Assembly (NCBI RefSeq): GCF_031755915.1 | Contig: NC_083382.1 | Coordinates: forward strand, 27,008,001-27,072,000 | DNA from: Ziziphus jujuba | Lineage: Eukaryota > Streptophyta > Magnoliopsida > Rosales > Rhamnaceae | Length of the DNA: 64,000 nucleotides | Reading direction: 5' to 3' | In this document: positions 1-12,349 of the stretch, in pieces | How positions within the stretch are numbered: position 1 is the first letter of the stretch | How the letters are laid out: each line of letters opens with the position of its first letter | Notes under the pieces: generated by a model | Databases searched by the model: none | The model's input: the letters and a program-made list of their open reading frames with translations, nothing else | Told to the model about the DNA's origin: nothing | Made by a program: the position numbers and the translations under genes

Positions 1-428
1 CCATTAACTGAGTCATTGAGTAGACTAGGGTCCACAAATGTCCTATAGCTACATGTCTGAAGTGTATTTTCTAGTACTTCTCTCTATATACTTTTTTAAC
101 TTTCTAAAATTTATAAATATTATTTTTTTTATTTTTTATTTTTGGTAAATAAATTTATAAATATTATTCATTATCCTCATAGTTTGTGATTTGAATGATG
201 ATGTAGTCTCATCATGTTATGCTTATCACATAAATTATCAATCTTCAACTATGGTTATATAGCTAGAAACCTTTTGGACGCCATTAACAAATGATGACAG
301 ATATCTCAGACACTATCTTCCTAATATATACATATATATTCTCTCCCCCATTCCCAACCCACCCAATAAGCAAATAAACAAATATATATAAAAAAAAAAG
401 TAATAATTAATTAATTAAATCTGCTTAC
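1..428 (-). other. CYP735A: Intron 4 of the CYP735A-type gene (partial)
   Basis: Begins after the exon 4 donor (GTAAGC on the minus strand). The sequence is AT-rich and shows no P450 heme-binding or ExxR coding similarity on the minus strand, so the remaining coding sequence must lie left of base 1. Nothing else is recognised here. Confidence 0.6.
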
Positions 429-2105
429 CAAGGTGAACTTGGAAAGATGATCAACTGAAGGAGTTTGTCCATTGCAGACCTGCTTAACCTCTGCTCTAAC
501 CTTTTCTTGCCATGAGGGATTGCTAGCAAGTAACATTACAGTCCAGGTGAGCAAAAGCGCTGTCGTTTCATGTCCAGCAAAGAAGAATGTTTTACATTCA
601 TCCATTATTAGCTGCAAATTTAAGCTGAACCCATTTTCTTTTTTCTCTTTCATTTCATTTAAAAGCATGCCTAGTAGATCATTGCCATATGAGCTGCTTC
701 TTCCTACCTCTGCACAATCTTTTCTGCTCTGTATTATCTCCATTAACAGTTTCTCCACTTGTACTTTCATTTTCTTTATTTCAATGTTATATTTGCTCGG
801 AAGGAACCTGTATATATATTATAAATCAATTAGTATCTACTGGCAAAATAATTCCAGTAAGTGGAAAAACAACGAATATTAACAAACATGAAAGGGACAC
901 ACCAGGGACCCAAAAAAAAAAAAAAAAAAAAATTCAATTTGAAATGAAAAACTTAAAAGAAAAAGACTACAATCAAATAAAGAAACAAGAAGAAAATACG
1001 ACCACGTAAAAGATATAAAATAGGAAGCGCCCTTTTATCGGTAAAGAATCGAAGACCAAAATGGCAGAATCTTGAAAACGTGATTACTCAGAAAAAAAAG
1101 AAAAAAATCACGCCAAAAGTGACGGTGAAAAAAATTACCATACTTTCCAAAAGTTTATTGACAATTAAAAAAGAAAACTGGGTTTAATATGTATATCAAA
1201 CAACGGCAACAATTACCGGCTTCCGGGAAAGCAAAAATATCGACTTGCTTTGGCACATTGATGCTGCAAATCGGTAAGAAGATTGAATATTTTCTTCCCC
1301 TTTTCGTAGCAGCTGTCGAACTCTGTTCGGGATATGATATCGGCGGTGAGTCTGGTCATGTACTCGCCTATTTCGAACTCGGTTCTTCCCAATTCTACCT
1401 CCTTTTTCAGTGATTGGAGCATCTCTGTAGTGCATTCCACCATGTATCCCGCATAGCTCTGTATCACAAAACCAAAGCCAACCATTCCTTAAATTAACTT
1501 TAACATTCCTCCATTTTTCCTGTTTTTTAAGATAACGAACAAAAAGCGATCGAAAGGTGGTATAATGGAAAAATGTCATTTGGAGGAGAGAATTTTATTA
1601 CACTTTATTATTATTATTATTTTAAAAAAATTTGAACATTTATTATGTATACATTAATCGAAAATTTTGAGGTGCACATATCCTAATTTCATAAAATTCG
1701 GATATCAACCTAGACTTTATTAAAGTTATTATATCCTGACGGAAAGGGATTATATATGCAATATTGATTGCTATATACCTTGAGTTTGTCTCCCATAAAT
1801 GCAGGGGCAACAATATGACGCTGGTGGTGCCAATCTTTGCCGTTTGCCATTAACAATCCGCGGCCTATAAAATGTTTACACCCTTCTTGTTGCAGCCATG
1901 ATTTACCGGATATGCTGCTGTGCTTAAACAAGAGTTCTTTTATCAATTCTATCTCTGTCAGACACATCCTTGGTTCGATTATGCCGTGCCAATATATAAA
2001 CCTTTTCCCTATATTCATACAACACAAACACACATCATCAGATTGATGATGCCATCTCTTACCCGAGAGAAAGATTAGCATGTGTGGATGGATATCCCTA
2101 AGTTA

Positions 2106-2139
<34 letters not shown>

Positions 2140-2477
2140 GCACACACATGGTTTCGTATATTAAAGAAGATTGAAAATATTTTAATAAAATATATACCAT
2201 ATTGTTTGGACCAGGCAACAAAATGAGGAAGAAGACGACCAACTATGTCATGGCTGATTGTGTTCATGTCATGGGATGTGGATTTGGAAACCATAGCAGC
2301 CAATTCCAACATGTTGCCGATGAAAAGTCTTGGTTTCGGACCACGCACTCCTTGCCTCTCCATGAATTTCTTGATGCGTCTTGGAGTTAACCAATAGCAT
2401 GAGAGAGTGTTATAAGCAACTGTCATAAACAAACTTAGGAATACCACTAGCAGAGCCGTAAGCACCACCATAGCCAT
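429..2477 (-). CDS. CYP735A: Cytochrome P450 CYP735A-type (cytokinin trans-hydroxylase), 3' partial
   Basis: Four exons read right to left: 2477-2198, 2008-1779, 1458-1217 and 807-429. The phases join cleanly and give 377 residues. Splice sites are GT-AG (donors GTATAT, GTATAT, GTAATT, GTAAGC). The N-terminus has a hydrophobic anchor (about residues 2-25), followed by LTPRRIKKFMERQG and RGPKPR, a stretch typical of CYP735A. Exon 2 carries GKSWLQQEG and FIGRGLLMANG, then WHHQRH (helix C). Exon 4 carries the I-helix oxygen-binding motif AGHETT. The heme loop (FxxGxRxCxG) and ExxR are not in the window, so the last exon or exons lie left of base 1. Known CYP735A enzymes sit on the ER membrane and trans-hydroxylate isopentenyladenine nucleotides to trans-zeatin forms. 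The start is the ATG at 2477; six codons later another Met at 2471 could also serve. A related CYP72-clan enzyme is the main alternative. No damage is seen in the exons. Confidence 0.88.
2107..2147. repeat. (TA)n(CA)n microsatellite in CYP735A intron 1
   Basis: An alternating TA run passes directly into a CA run within the intron between exons 1 and 2. It is simple-sequence DNA and likely to be length-polymorphic. Confidence 0.9.
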
Positions 2478-2674
2478 GATGGTGGTGATCAAAATCTTTT
2501 CTAGGATATGATTTTAAAAGGAAAAGATTAAAAAAAAAAAAAAAGAACTTTGCAAATGAAACAGTCGCACCAAAGAGACAGAGAGAACAAGAGAAAGAGT
2601 TGGTGATTTTTTCTTTTAAAATAAAGTGCTGAAATCAATGAGAGAGTTGATGGTTTTAGTGAAGCAAGAGACCC

Positions 2675-2682
2675 TATTTATA
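2675..2682 (-). promoter_or_regulatory. TATA box of the CYP735A-type gene
   Basis: On the minus strand TATAAATA sits in the context CCACTATAAATAGG, about 195 bases upstream of the chosen ATG. A start of transcription some 30 bases downstream, near 2645, would leave a 5' leader of about 170 bases with no obvious intron. The position and match are good; the start site itself is inferred. Confidence 0.7.
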
Positions 2683-2690
2683 GTGGCTAA

Positions 2691-2772
2691 AGAAAAGAAG
2701 CCCAGCCTTTTTTTTTTTTTTTTTAATTAATTAATTAATTTTTTTTTTAATAAAGACGGCACACAGTTTGAG

Positions 2773-2805
<33 letters not shown>

Positions 2806-5450
2806 TTGTGGGTAATAAAAGTTATAGAAAAACACAGCAAATCACGATTGTGGTCATGTTGTGAAAGGATATGTGCGAGGGAATAGAGAAATGGACACCT
2901 AATATATTACCAAAATTGGAATTAGGAAGGCAACTAATAATTTTTACATATAGATAAGAACTGATTCTTGAAAAAAAATTTGACAACTGAGGTCCGAATA
3001 GGTATTTTAAACGGCTTGGAGAGAGGAACGTGTCCTTTGTTAGGCGTTGGTCTTGCCCCTCCTTATTTTTCAGCTAAGGATAAACCCAGCATCCACTATA
3101 ATAGATGTCCGAGTCTCCCTATACCGTAGAGACACTTTTCATTGAATTTTTCATTTTTAATATAAAAATAAATAATATTAAAAAATAATAAAAGATTTAT
3201 TAAATTATAAATGCTTTTATATTAAATGTTTATATTTAATTATATTTATTTTTTAAAAGTTGTACTTTTGTAAATTTAAAATATATTAAATTCAATAAAA
3301 ATATGGCTCATACCATGTTATATTGGCAGATATTTTATTAGGTTTTTTTTTTCTTTAACAAATCATCTATTTTTACAAATTATTAAATTTTTTTTTTATA
3401 ATTCGAATCTAAATTTTCATAAATATAAATAGAAATATTTAACTATTAAAATTATTTTTTATAGATGGAGATTATTTTTTATAGATGGAGATGTTTAATT
3501 TCTGAAATTATCCTCTTCGTCAAATATTTTATTAGATTAATTGATATATATTTTTTTGGCTGGTAATATTTGATATCTATATTATAAAATATAATCAAGA
3601 TAACGGTAATTGGTACCTTTAATGGGTAAACCAATCTCATCACGAAATTAAAAAAAAAAAAATTCCATTACAAAATTACTTTTTATTACTTGATTTGTTT
3701 CTAATTCAAATATATTTAATTAAGGCAAACCATTAATCCCAGCAGAAAAACGAGAGCTCATTATTAATGGCTCATTTAATAGACCAACTTAGTTTAGGAA
3801 AAAAAACAGAATAATTAATTTTATATATAACGTAAATCTCCCAAAATAATAAACAAATCCTAAAAGAAGTTTTTTTTTTTTTTTTTTGGTGTTGTCGAAG
3901 CACTGGATAAGTTCAGAGTTTGAAATCCCATTAAGAGTCTTACCGAATCTGACATGATGACCATGCAATTAATTGCTAATTGACTCTTTTTTTAAAAAAA
4001 AAACGTTAATAAAAATATGATTATGAAATATTTGCCTATGAAAATAAAGAGAAGGAAGGAAAAAGAGTTTTTGTTTTTTTTTTTTTTGAGTAATTTTTAA
4101 AAGAGAGAGAAGAATTAAAAAAATTATAATTTTAATAGCATTTACTAGTGGTCTCTTTATGCACGTACCATATTTTAATATCTTAGAAACTTTCCCAGCC
4201 ACCAAAAAAAAAAAAAAAAATAATAATAATAATAATAATTAAAAATAAAAAGAAATAAAAAACTCTGACACTATGTCATTATTTTCAACCAAACCAAAAG
4301 CAGTCAATACGATTGAGTGGTTTTTTAATGTATTATTTCTACATAGCTTCTGCCATTTGTTTCAAAAAAAAAGAAAAAAAAGAAAAGGAAAGCTCCCGCC
4401 ATTGTATCAATTTAATCAAAATTTATGTTTCGCAGGCAGGCACGAACATCTCAAGGAATTCTTTATAAAGAGTATTTTTTAAAATAAATAGTAAAAATTA
4501 AAAATGATCTTCAATAAGATTTTTTGTTTATGTTTATTTATTTTTTTTCCATAAATATTTATTATTATAATTATATTTTAATTTTGTTTTTAAATAAATT
4601 ATCTTTCATATATTACATAATGGCATGAAAACACATATTGTATGAATTAAATTAACAATATTAAAATAAAAATGTAGATATCTCTTCCTATATTTCGAAA
4701 GCCAAAATCATTTTTTATATCTAAAAGTTAATATAAAAAATCTATTAGAAATTTTCTGAAGATTAATTTTTTAAAATAAAAATAGTGGTAAAGTAGTAAA
4801 GGTAAAGTTCAAAACCCATCTCAAAGATATTTATATGTAGAGTTTTTCTACTTGATTAAAAAGCATTCGGTCAAAAAATGTAAGAAAAAAAAAACGTAAA
4901 AAAATTAATAGCCATTGTATTCAAAACTTATCAAATGAAGAGCTCGAATTATTCCTTCCCTCACGTGAGAAAAACTTGGCAAAAAATATTATTTTCCTTT
5001 CTGCCCGCTATTTCTTTCCTTCCTGCTTGCATCACCATTCCCCACAAACTTTACCATTTCAAAATTTTCAAATCCAACCCACTCACCACCGTGATAATTT
5101 TAATTAAGTCAGAAATGGCTTGCTTACATATCTATAATTTTAATTATCACACCCATTGTTGAAAAATTGCTCCAATTTGTAATTGTGGTAGAATGGAAAT
5201 TATCCATTTGCTTAATGTTGTGAAATTAGAGCAAAAAACGTTACTAAAAACCTATACCAAAGCCAATGCTTTTCCAGAAAATTGTTGGCTTTTATCCCTT
5301 TTGGTGACTTTTTTTAGAATATCGTCGCTAAATTTTTTATTTTTTATTTTTTATTTTTTTGGTTCTTACTGCCAAAATGCTTCATTTTTTCCCCCATAAT
5401 TTCTCTACCAAAACTGAATTTTTCTGCTATCTATTTATTTATTCCTCTTT
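2691..5450. other. AT-rich intergenic DNA upstream of the CYP735A-type gene
   Basis: Contains long T and A homopolymers (2709-2740, 2785-2807, 3871-3887, 4204-4220) and no open frame resembling a known protein. An adjacent short repeat of ATTTTTTATAGATGGAGAT lies near 3463-3492. Nothing else is supported. Confidence 0.6.
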
Positions 5451-5813
5451 GAGCAACAATTTCTAATAACTCTAAATTCAATAAAGTACACCAATAAAAT
5501 ATCTCTGTTTCTGTTCGTTTTGCATATGGTTGTAGCCGTTGGACTAGTTTACTTTCTTCTATTCAAGGGTGTTCAAGTGCTTGTCCAAGCTTCAGATAGT
5601 ATTCCAAGGAAAGAGAAAAGGGTGTTGAAGTATCTCCTACCACAAGTCGAAGTTGCATCTCTACTAAGTATTATCCTTGCATTTATATGGCAAAAAGCAG
5701 TGAGGGAATGGCTTGGGTTCATGGTTCGTTTCATATTATGGAGCACTTTCATCTTGTCCTACTTTCTCTTGCTCTCTCTCAGGAAGGGAAGGCATGTGAG
5801 GGCGCCTGGGTAG
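5451..5813 (+). pseudogene. Choline-transporter-like (CTL/PNS1) N-terminal gene fragment
   Basis: An open frame without a usable ATG matches the N-terminal part of a plant CTL/PNS1 protein of the At5g13760 type, as I recall it. The shared order is a LNSxKYTNKISLFLF segment, a first membrane helix (HMVVAVGLVYFLLFKGVQ), a basic PRKEKRVLKYLLPQVE stretch, a second helix with LAFIWQKAVREW, and FMVRFILWSTF. After this the expected frame is lost: the next family block would start SLSAGILL, but the frame runs on to RKGRHVRAPG and a stop at 5811-5813. A stop at 5415-5417 closes the frame upstream, so the disordered N-terminus is missing too. No other part of the gene is seen nearby. CTL proteins are multi-span membrane proteins linked to choline and lipid handling and vesicle traffic. 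This copy is a dead fragment, perhaps moved by a transposon. Confidence 0.72.
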
Positions 5814-5933
5814 GAAATTGAAAATGTAATCTGAGCCGTCTGTGCCATCCGTTTTTAATCTAACGGTTTTGGTTTTTTTCACATTTTTTGACCGGACGCA
5901 TTTTGATCATGACAGACTCGATAGTAAAAGAAT

Positions 5934-6115
5934 TTATATATATATATATATATATATATACAGTCCGTCTATGGTGCAGACGGTCCTCATGCGGACCATA
6001 GTATTGGTGACAATTTTTTATAGTATTGGTGACGATTTTCTAAAAAACAGTCGTTAATACTATAAAAAACCGTAACTAATACTGCGGTCCTTATGCGGAC
6101 CGTCCTTACCATAAA

Positions 6116-6150
<35 letters not shown>
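5934..6150. mobile_element. Foldback MITE with inverted ends, set in TA repeats
   Basis: The left arm (TATGGTGCAGACGGTCC followed by TCATGCGGACC) and the reverse complement of the right arm (TATGGTAAGGACGGTCC followed by GCATAAGGACC) form an imperfect inverted repeat. It continues inward through a shared TATAGTATT block, leaving only a small loop. Both sides are TA dinucleotide runs, so a TA target duplication cannot be told from the repeat. No protein is encoded. The superfamily is uncertain; a TA target would suit Stowaway/mariner-type elements. Confidence 0.65.
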
Positions 6151-6152
<2 letters not shown>

Positions 6153-7699
6153 TATATGTTTTTTAAAAGTTAATCGTACTTTTTTCACCCCTACATGGAA
6201 AGATTTGCCCTTTAATTAATCTTTCAAATTTAAAATGTAAAAATTTGTTACATTTTGGTTTAATAGGATTTTTTTGTTTGACTGGGGTTAGCGGCCATGT
6301 TCCATACTGTAAGCAGGTGACCAATAAATTAGAAAGCAAATTTTCATAACCAAAATGGATTTAATTTATAAAACAAAAAAATGCATTTAATTTTAGCCTT
6401 AATTAATATATATTAATAAAAATTATATAATTTATATTATGTTAACATAACATACAAATATTTTATGAGAAATCTTATTTATATCAGTTTGTACCATCTA
6501 TTTTCCAAAATAATAATTATTTTTTTAAAATAATAATAATAAATGTAGAGATTGATTGAGAAATCAAATAAGCTTAAATAAGACTAGTTTTTATTTTACG
6601 AAAAATTAAATAAGCTGGAATAAGGTTAAATATTCATTGAAATATTTGATTAGGAAATCTATGTGATTGATTAGCATATATGACTATTTTTCAAATTAAT
6701 TTAAATAAAAGGGAAACAATTCTTTTGGTGAACATTTTAGTTGTTTTAGAAATTTGAGCAAATGAAGCAAGATTTACTTCCATTAAAGAATTGCCATTCA
6801 AGATTTTGAATTTCAAGCTATAAAAGGATATCATAAAAGAAGGAATGAAGATATCTCAACTTCCAATCAATCAACACACAATTATTTTTACAACATTTCC
6901 TTCTTAATTTTAATTTTTATCATTATTTTTCTTCTCTAAAAAATTATTTTTATTTTTATTTTGCTAATATATTTTCTCTATTTTGGTTTATTTTATTCAA
7001 AATCCTTTTATTATAAAGACATTTAAGAACCTATAATTTATTTATGTGTTACAAAGAAGTACAATTTTTTGATTCTGTCAGATTTATACATACATACATA
7101 CGTATATATATATATATATATATATATTTACTTCTATATTTCTTTTTTTTCTTTTTTTTTTAATGTAAATTAGAGTAGCACGCCACACCCAACTTCTTTG
7201 ATGTTTTAAAAAATACCAAACAATGTCATGGAGAGTCTTTTAATTATTAAAATTTAAAAACTCTAAAAATAATAAAAAATTAAAAGTGCCTGCAGGTCCG
7301 TGGGGTTCTAGAGAAAAGAATCAAACCGTCCTGTTGTCCAATGAACTGAATTCTTCTTCTCTCGACCCAACCTCCCAAATGCGGCTGCAGGTTGTGTTCC
7401 CCAATTTTTCCATCATATTTCATCTACACTATTATTATTGTTATTATTTTTTGAAAAATCATCTGCACTATTATTGCACGTTGCAGTTGTTTGAGCGTTT
7501 AAAATATTACACATATTATATGAATCAAAAATTAAAATTTAAAAATTAATTAATAATATCATTTGATTTTAGCTAGTAACTGGACATGTAGGGACTAAAT
7601 CATAAATATATTTTTAAAATTTAATCTATGAAATGATTTAAAAGTTGTTAAAAAAAAGTGTTGATGATAAAATCATTATAACATTGTATATACATATAT
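6151..7699. other. AT-rich intergenic DNA, no gene recognised
   Basis: Low-complexity AT sequence with a TA run at about 7099-7128. An 87-codon open frame at 7286-7549 is not similar to any family I know and runs through simple sequence. Nothing else is supported. Confidence 0.55.
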
Positions 7700-7790
7700 A
7701 TGTTAAGTTTAGCTCAGTTAGTAAGACATTTACATTTACCAATTAGGAAACCGTAGATTTGAGATATCTGAATGAGCGGGAAATTACTGT
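7700..7790 (+). repeat. tRNA-derived SINE-like remnant
   Basis: TAGCTCAGTTAGTAAG resembles a polymerase III A box. About 35 bases later GTAGATTTGAGAT is a decayed B box. The spacing and order match the tRNA-related head of plant SINEs, and an A-run follows near 7800. It is too degenerate to be a tRNA gene. Confidence 0.45.
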
Positions 7791-7885
7791 ACATGACTAA
7801 AAAAAACATTATTAAGTCTATCATAGAATTTTACCTTGTATAGCACTGGATCAAAAAGCTATTAAGTTATTTATTATGTGATCAA

Positions 7886-7978
7886 GTAATGTTAACTTAG
7901 TTGATAAATCACTCACATCCATACTTGAGAGGTTAAAGGTTGTGAATTTCAGAATGCTGAAGTAAAAAAAAAAAAAAT
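7886..7978 (+). repeat. Second SINE-like remnant with A-tail
   Basis: AACTTAGTTGATAAATCACTC (A-box-like) is followed by GGTTAAAGGTTGTGAATTTC (B-box-like) and ends in a run of A's at about 7965-7977. It lies 190 bases after the preceding SINE-like copy and has the same layout, but both are strongly diverged. Confidence 0.4.
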
Positions 7979-8460
7979 ATTGTAAATGATAATAAAAGTT
8001 ATTTATTAAGTGATGAGGTGTTATTATTTGATTGTTTTATAGTTAGTTACATTTATACTTTTAAAGCTCTACTTATCTATCATTATGTTATATTAATTTT
8101 TCAACTAATTAGATAATAAGACTTCATCAATCATCTCTTGGTCTAGAACTTATTGAAAATAGTGTTTATATAAAGAATAATGCTATATGTATCAACTAAT
8201 ATAACAAAATGTTTACTAAGTGATTATATTAAAAAAATTTATTTATATTTAATTATACTTATTCTTTAAAGGATCACTTATCTATTTTTAGATTATATTA
8301 AAATGTCATACGATAAATAAAAACACATTAACTTTAAAAATATTTTGAAGACTAATTAGAACATATTGTCAAACGTTATAAAATTTTTGTTTAGATTTTC
8401 CAAAAGGTCATTCATTTTAAAATTGCTTTCACTAGAATATGCTTAATGTTAGGCCTGAAA

Positions 8461-8745
8461 TATGGGAAAATGTCAACAGCAGTCTTTTGAGGTTTGCCTT
8501 AATTCAATTTTAATCTTTCAATATTTAAACATTTCAATTATGGTCCCTACTATTGGATTGTCATTGAAACTTTTCCTTCTCTGTCCGATGTGATCAGTTA
8601 AATTATTTTATACCCTTATTAATTCTTTTTTTTTTAAAATTTTTATTTATTTACAATTTGTTTCATAATTATATATATACTTACGTAAATATTTTACTTA
8701 AAAAACGAATAACTTTGTCACTTTACATTAAAATATTTTATCTCA

Positions 8746-8794
<49 letters not shown>

Positions 8795-10130
8795 TTCATT
8801 TATTATTATATATTTACATATTTAAAAATATTAAATTTAATTTACAATATTTTATAAAAAAATTTTATATAGAAAAATACTAATTCTTTAAATGAGTCCA
8901 AAAAAATCTCTTTCTATATACATATATAAATTAAAAAAATCATTTTAAATGATTTCATCTAAATCTAAGAAAAATAAAATATATAGATATAGGAAAATTA
9001 AATAAAAAAAAACATCCTTCCAAGTTTCAACAGATTTCATTTTCAAAAAAAAAAAAAAAAAAAGTTCCAACAGATTTCTTCTTTTCTCAAACATATAAAC
9101 AATACAAAATTAAAAACAAAAAATAAAACTTAAAGAAGAGAGATCGAGTAGATTAATTTATGCATAGATTTTATTGATTTTCCCTTCACTCATTCATTTA
9201 ATTTTTTTTTTCTCACAATGCAAACATAATTTCTCTGCCTGTTTTTGTGATTGCTACCAATTTTCCAGTTCCCAAGTCGAATCAATAAAATAAAATAAAA
9301 TAAAAACTAAAGAACCTTCCAAACTTGCAGTAGTCCACGACCTACTCTGTTTTTGTATTATTATTTGAACTAAATAATAATAACGATGACAATTTCAAAT
9401 TATAAAGCAAAAAAGTTTTTCGAAATTTAGTAGATTTAAAAATCTCAATGGGCTAAAAGAGCATGGCTTGAGTATAGGGAATGGGACTGGGTTAAATATT
9501 CAATGATTGCCACTAGTCTCGCTACCTCCTTGCCCAACCTCACCCATCGGTCAATCTCCGTCGTCGGTCCCACCATTGATCATTTGATAATGGTCTCACT
9601 CTTTGACGATTCAATATTTTTCTTACCCAAAAAGATAAAAAATATTAAAAATTAAAAAAAAAGAAAAAAGACGAAGATGAAGAAGCACATAAAAAGAAAT
9701 TGAAGAATATAAAAAAAGAAAAAAAGAAAAAAAGCCCTAAAAGAAAGAAGGAAAAGAAGAAGAGGCTTTGGGAGATATATACATAAATTTATATTTTTTA
9801 TTTGCCAAGGAAAAAGAGAGTGGAATCTGGTTTGTTTGATTTGGTTTAGAGAAAGATGAGAAGAAAGAGAATGGGGAAAGGAAACGGAAAGATAGATTTA
9901 AAAGGAAAAAAAAATATTTTTAATTTATTTTATTTGTATTTTATGTTTTTCAGTATAATAATAATATATTTTTATTTTTTAAAATATACAATTACATATT
10001 TATCCTTTAACTATTAACACTAATAGAATATTTCAAATGGTAGGTATTACAGTTTAAATATCTTAAAAGTGAGGAACTAAAATTAAATTAAGACAAACCT
10101 TAGGATTGCAGTTAAAATTTTTTTCCTATA
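8461..10130. mobile_element. Non-autonomous DNA transposon with long inverted ends
   Basis: The left end (TATGGGAAAA, then GAGGTTTGCCTTAATTCAAT) matches the reverse complement of the right end (TATAGGAAAA, then AAGGTTTGTCTTAATTTAAT), and similarity continues for about 100 bases inward with small gaps. The 1.67-kb interior is AT-rich, has purine runs at 9640-9770 and codes for no transposase I can see. The target duplication is not clear. The long ends would suit a Mutator-like element, but this is inference. Confidence 0.5.
8746..8794. repeat. (CA)n(TA)n microsatellite
   Basis: About 17 CA units run into about 7 TA units, inside the long-ended DNA element. Confidence 0.95.
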
Positions 10131-12349
10131 ATATTGATAAATTTATGTCATATTTATAGCTTAGTATTTGTTAGTTTGTGTTAATTTGTTATGAATTATG
10201 TATATATATATATATATATCTTTTATAACTAGGTGAAGGAGAAAGAATTTTAAAAAAACAATTATCAAAATGGATTCTTTGGGTCGAATTATGATGGAAA
10301 TCAAGATTTAAGCTTAAATGGACGAAGGATTAAGAAGATTTGTAATGATTACAAAAAGATTCATTGAAGATTCTATAAAATTTCTATTGAAAATTTCATA
10401 ATGGAAGTTGATATCATATGAATCTTTATGATATGATGATTTCAAATATTATATTATTTTTTAATTATGAGATGCAAGCAAAAATATATCGTCGTATAAA
10501 ATTTGAAATTTATAAAAAAAAAATTCTAATTAAATTTCCATCATTGATCAATATAGAGAATCAAGACAATCGAAGGGTTAAGATTAGGACAAGTGGTGAT
10601 AACTAATTAATTTATCATTTATGAAGCACATATCATATTACATATTTCGTTTAGGATAAATTAGACTATTAATAATTTTTTTAGAAGAAATTGGAGAAAA
10701 AGAAAATTGTAGGAAGCAAATAATATTAAGAAGTTTTCTTTTTACACATGAAATTCGTCTAACTCTTTTAACGGCATAAAAAATGTGTCTTATAAAAGTC
10801 TCATATTGAAAACAAAAAGAGAAAAATATTTTCAAAATCCTCTATATATAGCCCTCACCTCATTGAAAGAAAACATGTAAGTTTAGAAAATTATTTAAGA
10901 GATTTTAGGAGACTTGAATAGAAACAAATTAAATTTTGAAAGTTTTTAAGTTCTCTTAGGATTTTAAAGCTTTTGGATCTTAGAGATTTAGGAGATCAAT
11001 TGGAGAGTTCGAAAGATCTCTTCACTAGTTTTTATTCTTTTATTTTATATCTTTAATTGTGAACATTGTCTTCTAATAATTATGGATACTGAATTTCTTT
11101 TTGTTATGAACTAATTTTCATAGCTAGGGCTATAATGTAGCCCCAACTATAAAGGTTTAATTACTTTAATATATGTTAAGTTTTATTTAATTAATAATAT
11201 ATTTTGTTAATAAATTATTGATATGCTTAATATTTTAATAAGCCGAAAGAAATGAATGATTTTAATAATATTTGAACTTGAAAAAGGATGATAATATTAT
11301 GTATTTACAATGATTTAAACAAATGTATAATTGATTGAAAAATAATTATATATTATGTCGTATTATTTGCTTAATCTATGTTTAATGAATTTGCATAATT
11401 TAATTTATAGACCGGAATAAATAAATTATGTTACGTGAATATTATAATCATGAGTAAAAACTATTTTTGATTAATTTTGTGATTAATTGTACTTAACAAA
11501 GTTATTAGTTAATTAAATTCATATATTTAAGTAAATAAATTAGAATAGTTAATGGTAAAAAAATTACTCTCTTATTTGAAATTGATTTAGTTTTAATTGC
11601 TTACTTTTGTTTAATTTTGTTTAATTAATTTTCAATTGTCATCTTAATTGCTATTTCACATATTATCAAAACCTGATTATATTTTCTTAATGTTTTGGGT
11701 ACGATAACCTTATTTTTCCATTTTTATTGCTTGAAAAATATTCATATACTTGCTAGTTGATTTTACACATCATTTAACTCCACAGTTTTTTCGAATTTAG
11801 AAGCCAACTCCTTTGAAAATATCTTGGTTGTTAAGAGAGAGACTAGCATGTCAGTGCCCTATATTCGTCCATATTAACTCTAGCAATCTCATAGTCACAA
11901 TTCACCCTGTTTGAGGCCCATCATCCTCATTAGAGCATTATAGACGATATACGATTTTTGTCAAATTTTATTGAAGATTACCTATCCTAGAATTGCTCTC
12001 ATTAGAGCATATTCAAACATAAAATTTTTTCAAACCTTGAAACCAACCATTTTAAAAACGCTGTGGTTGTTAAGAGAGTTACCAGTTTTACATTTAAACC
12101 ATCACTATTTTATACTTGGGGGATGTCAGATTATATACCAGATAGTTTTTGCCAATAAAATAGTTCACCAGTAACCTACACCCACCCACATTTACCTTGA
12201 CAGCGGACACAAATTTCACCATGATCATCACACTAATCAATACTAACATTGCTATTATATAAGAAAATATAAATCTAAGAGAAAATTATAAAATATCCTT
12301 TTCAACCTTCACTCATGGTTTATTTTCCTCATAAATTTCATTTTTCTTT
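10131..12349. other. AT-rich intergenic DNA, no gene recognised
   Basis: The stretch has a TA run at 10201-10220 and scattered short open frames with no family similarity. Sequences near 11800-12070 repeat with variation: TTGAAAATATCTTGGTTGTTAAGAGAG near 11813 and TTTAAAAACGCTGTGGTTGTTAAGAGAG near 12051 look like two diverged copies of one short segment. No RNA gene is seen. Confidence 0.5.

Noticed and set aside
7700..7790. Possible tRNA gene
   Set aside because: The A-box-like part is present but the B box is degenerate and no cloverleaf can be drawn, so it is listed as SINE-like.
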